From: Clostridia bacterium
GTDB lineage: Bacteria > Bacillota > Clostridia > Peptostreptococcales > Anaerovoracaceae
Length of the DNA: 5,299 bases
Direction: 5' to 3'
Assembly (NCBI GenBank): GCA_024682015.1
Contig: JAIKZT010000002.1
Coordinates: 1 to 5,299 of the forward strand
Part shown: positions 1 through 4,240 of the stretch, piece by piece
How the letters are laid out: each line of letters begins with the position of its first letter
Position numbering within the stretch: position 1 is the stretch's first letter
The notes under the pieces: generated by a model
The model's database searches: none
What the model saw: the letters and a program-made list of their open reading frames with translations, nothing else
Told to the model about the DNA's origin: nothing
Position numbers and translations under genes: made by a program

Positions 1-115
1 TGTTGATGTGATCCTGGTCCTTCTCGGCTGCGGTCTTCTCCGTGATCATCCGGTAGAACAGCGCGCTCGCCATGGGGCCCATGCCCCCCAGGATGCCTAA
101 CATGTTTTTCATCAT
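1..115 (-). CDS. Aspartate/glutamate racemase family protein, N-terminal fragment (runs off left edge)
   Basis: Thirty-eight codons are visible, beginning MMKNMLGILGGMGPMASALF and ending in DQDHIN at the window edge. The opening strand with the GILGGMGPxAS loop, the FYRMIT helix, T-A spacing and the DQDHI motif are the N-terminal signature of the Asp/Glu racemase (RacX/YgeA-like) family. These cofactor-independent cytosolic enzymes racemise amino acids with two catalytic cysteines. Both cysteines would lie beyond the edge, so activity and substrate cannot be judged. An AGAGG Shine-Dalgarno at 121-125 sits 5 bases before the first ATG (113-115) and 8 before the second (110-112). The second start has the more usual spacing, and the call uses the outermost. 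The gene follows the atoA terminator and has its own promoter, so it is probably a separate unit rather than a step of lysine fermentation. The family call is fairly sure, the substrate unknown. Confidence 0.8.
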   Translation of the reverse strand, partial: MMKNMLGILGGMGPMASALFYRMITEKTAAEKDQDHIN

Positions 116-128
116 AAAAGCCTCTTTT

Positions 129-181
129 ACATTCCGGGATATTTTGATTATAACACAAATGGCCGCTCTCCGACGGAATGT
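129..181. repeat. 8-bp inverted repeat flanking the racemase promoter
   Basis: ACATTCCG at 129-136 and its exact reverse complement CGGAATGT at 174-181 bracket the -10 element, falling near +8 and -38 of the inferred transcript. A pair of half-sites around a promoter could be an operator. It could also be chance, because the arms are short and 37 bases apart. No known regulator motif is recognised. Confidence 0.3.
147..155 (-). promoter_or_regulatory. Extended -10 promoter for the racemase-family gene
   Basis: Read on the minus strand this is TGTTATAAT, a perfect TATAAT preceded by the extended -10 TGn element. No good -35 hexamer is found 16-18 bases upstream, which fits extended -10 promoters. 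Transcription would start near 138-141, leaving a leader of about 25 bases that contains the AGAGG ribosome-binding site at 121-125. It lies beyond the atoA terminator, which supports independent expression of the downstream gene. Confidence 0.6.
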
Positions 182-301
182 TGCATGTTCGGGGTGGGGT
201 TCTTCGCTGGCGGTCAGCGCGATCTGCAGACCTGGCTACATGCCCGTACCTTACGGAAGGCACAGGAACAGTGAACCGCCAGGCGTTTGGCGGACTGCTT
301 C

Positions 302-344
302 GTCTCAAAAAGTGGGACAAGGAACCGTCCCCGTGTCTCAAAAA
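302..344. repeat. Short palindromic repeat unit of the GGGACGGTTCC type, flanked by 10-bp direct repeats
   Basis: GTCTCAAAAA occurs at 302-311 and again at 335-344. Between and into the second copy, positions 314-339 form an imperfect hairpin, on the minus strand GAGACACGGGGA then a short loop then TCCTTGTCCC, with two mismatches and some G-U pairs. The core GGGGACGGTTCCTTGTCCC resembles a dispersed palindrome I recall from many clostridial genomes, often linked to REP-type Y1 transposases; that link is from memory and unchecked. The unit abuts the U tract of the atoA terminator. No transposase is present here. Confidence 0.45.
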
Positions 345-373
345 AAGACAGACCCGGGGATCGGATCTGTCTT
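340..373 (-). terminator. Rho-independent terminator of the kam-ato operon
   Basis: On the minus strand an 8-bp stem AAGACAGA/TCTGTCTT (366-373 with 345-352) continues, after one mismatch, into three more G-C pairs (362-364 with 354-356) around a five-base loop. The 3' arm runs into seven consecutive T residues at 340-346. It begins 20 bases after the atoA stop, so it should end the operon transcript before the racemase-family gene. Confidence 0.92.
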
Positions 374-393
374 GTAAGGCTTGTGTCTTTGAA

Positions 394-1050
394 CTATTCG
401 GCAGCCAGGTGCTTCAGGTTCTCGGCAACGGCGAAATCAGCCTGAGTGGCCTCTCTGATCTGGTCGATGGTGTAGTCATCGTAGATCTCGGTGAGGGTCA
501 GCTTGCCGTTGGGATACTCCATAACGCCCATCTCGGTGATGATCTTGTCCACGACCTTCTCAGCGGTGAGAGGCAGCGTGCACTTCTTCATGATCTTGGG
601 GTTGCCCTTCTGGGTGTGGGTCATCGCGATGATAACTTCCTTGGCGCCGCACACCAGGTCCATGGCGCCGCCCATGCCGGCGACAGCCTTGCCCGGGATG
701 ATCCAGTTGGCCAGATTGCCTTCCTCGTCGACCTGCATCGCGCCCAGAACGGTCGCGTCGACGTGGCCGCCGCGGATGATGGAGAAGGATTCTTCAGAAC
801 CGAAGAAGTTGGCGTAGGGAACGTAGGTGACCCAGTTCCCGCCGGAGTCGATGACTCTGTAGTCTTCCTCGCCCGGGGCTGCCTTGCCGGACAGACCGGT
901 GAAGCCGTTCTCGGACTGCAGGCAAATGTCTACGCCTTCGGGAAGGTAGCTCGTGCACATGGTGGGCAGACCAATGCCCAGGTTGACCACGTCGCCATCG
1001 TGGAATTCCTGTGCCGCTCTCTTGGCGATTCTAGCTTTTAAATCTCCCAT
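394..1050 (-). CDS. atoA: Butyrate/acetoacetate-type CoA-transferase, beta subunit (subunit B)
   Basis: This 218-residue protein matches the usual length of family I CoA-transferase subunit B (about 216). The SENG motif at residues 46-49 supplies the catalytic glutamate, E47, which forms the glutamyl-CoA thioester intermediate. IIRGGHVDATVLGAMQVD (91-108), GNLANW (111-116) and GMGGAMDLV (125-133) are further family signatures. With AtoD it should transfer CoA from butyryl-CoA to acetoacetate in the cytosol, activating the acetoacetate released by Kce and giving butyrate. The start overlaps the atoD end by 13 bases, and its AAGGAG site (1058-1063, 7-base spacing) lies inside atoD, which implies translational coupling. 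One oddity is PYA at 78-80, where PGA is common. Four of its five arginine codons are AGA. The family is certain; the exact acyl substrate rests on context. Confidence 0.93.
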   Translation of the reverse strand: MGDLKARIAKRAAQEFHDGDVVNLGIGLPTMCTSYLPEGVDICLQSENGFTGLSGKAAPGEEDYRVIDSGGNWVTYVPYANFFGSEESFSIIRGGHVDATVLGAMQVDEEGNLANWIIPGKAVAGMGGAMDLVCGAKEVIIAMTHTQKGNPKIMKKCTLPLTAEKVVDKIITEMGVMEYPNGKLTLTEIYDDYTIDQIREATQADFAVAENLKHLAAE

Positions 1051-1748
1051 GGTTTCTCTCCTTCTACGATCTTTTCTACGTATACGCCGGAGAACTGATA
1101 ATCGTCAGCATCTCTCTCGCCGATCTCGTATACCTTTTCGGACGCCAGCAGCGTGTGCTTGGCAGCCATAGCCATTACGTGGTTGAAGTTCTTCGTGGCC
1201 TTCAGCATGGTGAAGTTGCCGTACTTGTCGCAGAAGTCCGCTCTGATGAGCGCGAAGTCGGGCTTAAGGGGCTTCTCAAGCAGGTATTTGACGCCGTCGA
1301 TCTCGAGGATCTGCTTCTCGTTGCCGAGCCAGTCCTTTTCCATCGGGGTACCGAGGCCGACCGGAGTGAGGACGCCGCCCAGGCCTGCGCCGGCAGCTCT
1401 CAGCTTTTCAGCCAGAGATCCCTGCGGGAACAGTTCGTAGGTGAGGGTGCCCGCCGCGATCTGTCTGTTGATCTCGGGGTTGACGCCGATGTGGGAAGCG
1501 ATGAGGTGATCGATCTGGTGGTTGGCCAGCAGCTTGGCGATACCCTTCAGCTTGCCGTTGGTCGGAGCATTCTCCTCATTGAGGCCGCCGTCGTTCGCGA
1601 TAACGGTCAGGTGCTTGGTTCCCTGCGCTACGAGAGCATCCAGCAGGATCTCGGGGGAACCGGTGCCGAGGAATCCACCGACTGCGACCATGTCGCCGTC
1701 TTTGATGGCGGATACAGCCTCAGCAGCTGTTACCATTTTGTTTTTCAT
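1038..1748 (-). CDS. atoD: Butyrate/acetoacetate-type CoA-transferase, alpha subunit (subunit A)
   Basis: The 236-residue product is a family I CoA-transferase subunit A, slightly longer than the usual 217-220 because of an extended C-terminus. Seen in order are GGFLGTGSPE (24-33, the glycine-rich CoA-site loop), HIGVNPE (86-92), ELFPQGSLAEKLRAAG (105-120), the glycine-rich GLGGVLTPVGLGT stretch ending at 134, and the ALIRADFCDKYGNF and NFNHVMAMAA segments. The active-site glutamate is on the partner subunit, atoA, which overlaps its 3' end. The start at 1746-1748 has an AAGGGAGA Shine-Dalgarno (1754-1761) and aligns with the family N-terminus (MKxKxxT). A 78-base gap with a strong hairpin separates it from kamE. 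All four arginine codons are AGA, unlike kamE. In lysine fermentation the pair links acetoacetate to butyrate release. Confidence 0.93.
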   Translation of the reverse strand: MKNKMVTAAEAVSAIKDGDMVAVGGFLGTGSPEILLDALVAQGTKHLTVIANDGGLNEENAPTNGKLKGIAKLLANHQIDHLIASHIGVNPEINRQIAAGTLTYELFPQGSLAEKLRAAGAGLGGVLTPVGLGTPMEKDWLGNEKQILEIDGVKYLLEKPLKPDFALIRADFCDKYGNFTMLKATKNFNHVMAMAAKHTLLASEKVYEIGERDADDYQFSGVYVEKIVEGEKPWEI

Positions 1749-1758
1749 AAAAATCTCC

Positions 1759-1775
1759 CTTATAAGTTATATAAG
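1759..1775 (-). other. AU-rich inverted repeat overlapping the atoD ribosome-binding site
   Basis: On the minus strand CTTATA-TAACT-TATAAG is a perfect 6-bp inverted repeat. Its 3' arm shares bases with the AAGGGAGA Shine-Dalgarno of atoD (1754-1761). The stem would be weak in RNA and may simply be AT-rich leader, but it could slightly modulate access to the site. No -35 partner was found to make it a promoter. Confidence 0.3.
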
Positions 1776-1779
1776 ATGC

Positions 1780-1810
1780 TTCCGCGGGATGCGCGGGGCA
1801 GCCCGCGGAA
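1780..1810 (-). other. GC-rich intercistronic hairpin between kamE and atoD
   Basis: The transcript has TTCCGCGGG (1802-1810) and CCCGCGGAA (1780-1788), a perfect 9-bp stem with a 13-base loop, starting 16 bases after the kamE stop. The loop also holds CCCCGCGC, so shorter alternative stems are possible: 1802-1807 with 1792-1797, and 1792-1796 with 1782-1786. No U tract follows, so it is not a normal intrinsic terminator. A 3'-end stabiliser or processing site that sets the kamE:atoD ratio is more likely. Confidence 0.65.
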
Positions 1811-1826
1811 AGTATTGATACCGTGT

Positions 1827-2603
1827 TTACTTCTTCACCCAGCCTCTGGCGACGATCTCCTGCATGACGTAGGAGCAGACGTGCTCGGCGTAGGTCTCGG
1901 GGCCGAAACCGGCGTCGAAGCCCAGCTCCTGCGCGAGCTCGTGGGAAATGCGCGGACCGCCGCACAGCAGCAGCATGCGGTCGCGGATGCCTTCAGCTTC
2001 ACACAGTTCGACCATGTTGGTCAGGTTCTTGATGTGGACGTCCTTCTGGGTAACGGTCTGGGACACGAGGATGGCGTCGGCGTTCAGCTCGATGGCCTTG
2101 GCGATCAGCTCTTCGTTGGGGACCTGCGAACCCATGTTGACGGCGTTGACGTTCTTGAAACGCTCCAGACCGAAGTGGCCGTGGAAACCCTTCATGTTCA
2201 TGATGGCGTCGATGCCTACGGTGTGAGCGTCGGAACCGGTGGACGCGCCGACCATGGTGATCGTGCGGCCGATGTGCTCCGCGATCCATTCGCCGCATTC
2301 GACGCGGTCAAACACGTCGGACTCGACCTTCGTCACGTGGATCTTCGTGTAGTCGACGGTGTGGTGAACCGGACCATAGACCACGAAGAAGGTGTAGCCG
2401 ATGCCCAGATCGCTGTGGTGCGTAACGGAGGGTTCGTCCATGCCCATCAGCTTCGCATACTGGCGGGCGGCTTCCTGCGCCTCTTCCCCGTCGGGAACGG
2501 GCAGCGTAAAGCTCATCTGGACCTTTCCGTCGTTATAGGTATCGCCGTAGGGCTTGATCTTGGTAAGATCGACGGTGCTTGTAGCGGTTGTGACTGTACT
2601 CAT
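1827..2603 (-). CDS. kamE: Lysine (beta-lysine) 5,6-aminomutase beta subunit, cobalamin-binding
   Basis: The 258-residue protein is the small subunit of the adenosylcobalamin- and PLP-dependent mutase that moves the terminal amino group of beta-lysine (or D-lysine) from C6 to C5. The N-terminal third fits the dimerisation domain, and residues from about 110 form the Rossmann-like B12 domain. DAHTVG (125-130) gives the base-on ligand histidine H127. K138, eleven residues later, matches the spacing of His133 and Lys144 in the Clostridium sticklandii subunit, where the lysine holds PLP as a Schiff base. SQTVTQ (181-186) and CGGP (214-217) complete the cobalamin-binding set. All key residues are present, so it should be functional. 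Its ATG shares one base with the kamD stop (TAATG), with a GGGAGGTG site at 2611-2618 inside kamD, favouring equal subunit synthesis. Arginine codons are nearly all CGN. Confidence 0.96.
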   Translation of the reverse strand: MSTVTTATSTVDLTKIKPYGDTYNDGKVQMSFTLPVPDGEEAQEAARQYAKLMGMDEPSVTHHSDLGIGYTFFVVYGPVHHTVDYTKIHVTKVESDVFDRVECGEWIAEHIGRTITMVGASTGSDAHTVGIDAIMNMKGFHGHFGLERFKNVNAVNMGSQVPNEELIAKAIELNADAILVSQTVTQKDVHIKNLTNMVELCEAEGIRDRMLLLCGGPRISHELAQELGFDAGFGPETYAEHVCSYVMQEIVARGWVKK

Positions 2604-4162
2604 TACTTGGCACCTCCCAGCATCTTTTCAATAAACGGGTTGAAGTAGAAATCGTTGTCCTTCGTGGCGACGCCTTCGAGGCCCTTGCCGCCGGTGAGCG
2701 GACGCTTGACCGCGGCGAACTTGCCCGCTTCAATGGTCGGGAACAGACCGTCCTTTTCGATCTGCGCCAGCAGTTCGTTGGCGTCGTGCAGAACCTTCTG
2801 CGCGCGCTTCTGGATCATGCCGTCCTTCTTGTATTCGATCTCGTCACCGAGGTGGCGCGCGTTATTGAACACGTACTTGGCGTTCTCGATGGACAGCATG
2901 CGGTCCTGCAGGAACGGGGTGTGGATCGCTTCGGTGAGCATGCCCAGCAGCTGCAGCGACTGGCCGGTCCAGACCGCGATCAGGTTGAACAGGGCGTCCT
3001 GGATGTGGCCGCGGAAGATGTTGCCGGTCATGAACTTCGTGGGAGGCATGTATTTCAGAGAGGCGTTCGGGAAGATCTCTCTGGCCATCTGCGCCTGCGC
3101 CAGCTCCATCAGGAAGCCGTCTTCGGTCATCGGGTCCATTTCGAACGCGTGGCCGAGGCCCATCTGCCATTCCTGAATGTTGGCCAGGACGGCGAACTGC
3201 TCGTTGATCATCTGGGAAGCCAGAACGGTGTGAGCCGCTTCGATGGCGTCGTCCGTCGTAAGGTAGTTATCCTCGCCGGAGTTGAAGATGATGCCGCAGT
3301 AGCCGATGATGACTCTGGAGAAGAACTGGTCGACGATGGTGCGCTGCATGTTGATGTCGCGGAACAGGATGCCGTACAGGGCGTCGTTCAGCATGACGTC
3401 CAGTCTTTCCAGGGCGCCCATGGCCGCGATCTCGGGCATGCACAGACCGGAGGAGTAGTTGCACAGACGGATGTAGCGTCCGATGTCCTCGCCGACCCGG
3501 TCGAGTCTTTCTCTCATGATGCGGAAGTTTTCCTGCGTTGCATAGGTACCGCCGAAACCTTCGGTGGTGGCGCCGTAGGGAACGTAGTCCAGCAGGGACT
3601 GGGCCGTCGTTCTGATAACGGCGATGATGTCCGCGCCCTGGCGGGCAGCGGCTTCAGCCTGGTTGACGTCCTCGTAGATGTTGCCGGTCGCAACGATGAC
3701 GTACAGATACGGCTTCTTTCCTTCGCCGATCGTGGCCAGGTATTCGTTTCTCTTTTCGGTCTGCTTGCGGATCCTTGCAAGAGACTCTTCTACGTACGGT
3801 TCGATAGCCTTGCGGGCTTCTTCCATGGAAACGGGTTCGAGTTTCATGATGTCCAGCTGGCCCAGAGAGACTGCTTCCGCGATCTCCTGGGGAGTCTTTC
3901 CCGTTTTGATGATCGCATTGCCGATCCAGTAGGCAATGCCCTTGGGCAGACCGCCGCCATCCTTGATCGCGTCCACCAGCACGTTGGGCAGAGGTCTTTC
4001 GACGTCGTCCACGCCGTCTACGCCCAGAAGTCTTAAAACGGTTCTTTCGGTAGAGACGGTCGTGTGCGCGTTGATGAATTCCTGCATGCTCTCAGCGATG
4101 TTCTTAGCATGGTTTCTGGCACTCGCGATGACGTTTTGATCCAGATTCAGTTTGCTTGTCAT
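2603..4162 (-). CDS. kamD: Lysine (beta-lysine) 5,6-aminomutase alpha subunit, TIM-barrel catalytic subunit
   Basis: At 519 residues this matches the family length (about 516 in C. sticklandii). The alpha subunit is a TIM barrel that binds substrate, PLP and the adenosyl face of the cofactor, and it works as an alpha2beta2 complex with KamE. Recognisable parts are the helical N-terminus, GGGLPKGIAYWIGNAI (69-84), YVIVATGNIYEDVNQAE (154-170), IRTTAQSLLDYVPYGATTEG (183-202) and MPPTKFMTGNIFRGHIQDA (372-390). R184, S189, Y263 and R268 fall exactly at the positions I recall for PLP contacts in the C. sticklandii structure. The start is fixed by an AGGAGA site at 4169-4174 with proper spacing. A promoter-like TATAAT and a Rex-like palindrome lie just upstream. 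Arginine codons are often AGA in the first half and mostly CGN in the second. The substrate assignment rests on family and neighbours; ornithine aminomutase has a differently built large subunit. Confidence 0.96.
   Translation of the reverse strand: MTSKLNLDQNVIASARNHAKNIAESMQEFINAHTTVSTERTVLRLLGVDGVDDVERPLPNVLVDAIKDGGGLPKGIAYWIGNAIIKTGKTPQEIAEAVSLGQLDIMKLEPVSMEEARKAIEPYVEESLARIRKQTEKRNEYLATIGEGKKPYLYVIVATGNIYEDVNQAEAAARQGADIIAVIRTTAQSLLDYVPYGATTEGFGGTYATQENFRIMRERLDRVGEDIGRYIRLCNYSSGLCMPEIAAMGALERLDVMLNDALYGILFRDINMQRTIVDQFFSRVIIGYCGIIFNSGEDNYLTTDDAIEAAHTVLASQMINEQFAVLANIQEWQMGLGHAFEMDPMTEDGFLMELAQAQMAREIFPNASLKYMPPTKFMTGNIFRGHIQDALFNLIAVWTGQSLQLLGMLTEAIHTPFLQDRMLSIENAKYVFNNARHLGDEIEYKKDGMIQKRAQKVLHDANELLAQIEKDGLFPTIEAGKFAAVKRPLTGGKGLEGVATKDNDFYFNPFIEKMLGGAK
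2611..2618 (-). promoter_or_regulatory. Ribosome-binding site of kamE, inside the end of kamD
   Basis: The minus strand reads GGGAGGTG, a near-perfect Shine-Dalgarno, seven bases before the kamE ATG. It lies in the last codons of kamD, and the stop and start share a base. This arrangement supports coupled translation of the two mutase subunits. Confidence 0.8.
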
Positions 4163-4180
4163 CCTTTTTCTCCTTCATGT

Positions 4181-4198
4181 ATGTTAAATAATTAACTA
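4181..4198. promoter_or_regulatory. Candidate Rex (redox-sensing repressor) operator upstream of kamD
   Basis: ATGTTAAATAATTAACTA matches 12 of the 14 fixed positions of the Rex consensus TTGTTAA-N4-TTAACAA, with a perfect GTTAA-N4-TTAAC core (4183-4196). It lies about +6 to +23 from the start inferred for the TATAAT box at 4211-4216, where a bound repressor would block transcription. Rex senses NADH/NAD+ and is known to control fermentation and butyrate genes in Clostridia, which fits this pathway. The DNA is AT-rich, so a chance palindrome is possible. Confidence 0.55.
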
Positions 4199-4210
4199 TG
4201 CAACCATTGT

Positions 4211-4240
4211 ATTATATCAAATAAAGCCGTGCTTCGTCTA
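4211..4240 (-). promoter_or_regulatory. Candidate internal promoter for kamDE-atoDA, embedded in the kamC stop
   Basis: The minus strand has a perfect TATAAT at 4211-4216, formed by the last isoleucine codon and TAA stop of kamC plus one base. An 18-base spacer separates it from TAGACG at 4235-4240, which matches four of six -35 positions. Transcription would begin near 4204, giving a leader of about 42 bases to kamD. The perfect -10 is persuasive and the -35 is weak. Confidence 0.5.

Noticed and set aside
276..293. CCGCCA/TGGCGG hairpin with six-base loop
   Set aside because: Only six base pairs and no T tract on either side, so it is not supported as a terminator; no link to a gene is visible.
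178..1041. 287-codon open frame on the plus strand covering atoA and its terminator
   Set aside because: Antisense to AtoA over most of its length and it crosses the terminator hairpin; nothing in the non-overlapping part resembles a protein family.
1780..1810. Intrinsic terminator between kamE and atoD
   Set aside because: The stem is strong, but the following bases GCATCTTATATAA lack a U tract, so it is described only as an intercistronic hairpin.
1155..2648. 497-codon open frame on the plus strand across atoD, the gap and kamE
   Set aside because: It is antisense to two firmly identified genes, its translation is low-complexity Val/Asp/Gly/Leu-rich text typical of the complement of GC-rich codons, and it has no recognisable domain.
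2786..4036. 416-codon open frame on the plus strand inside kamD
   Set aside because: Antisense shadow of the conserved KamD coding sequence, with the same biased composition and no domain signature.
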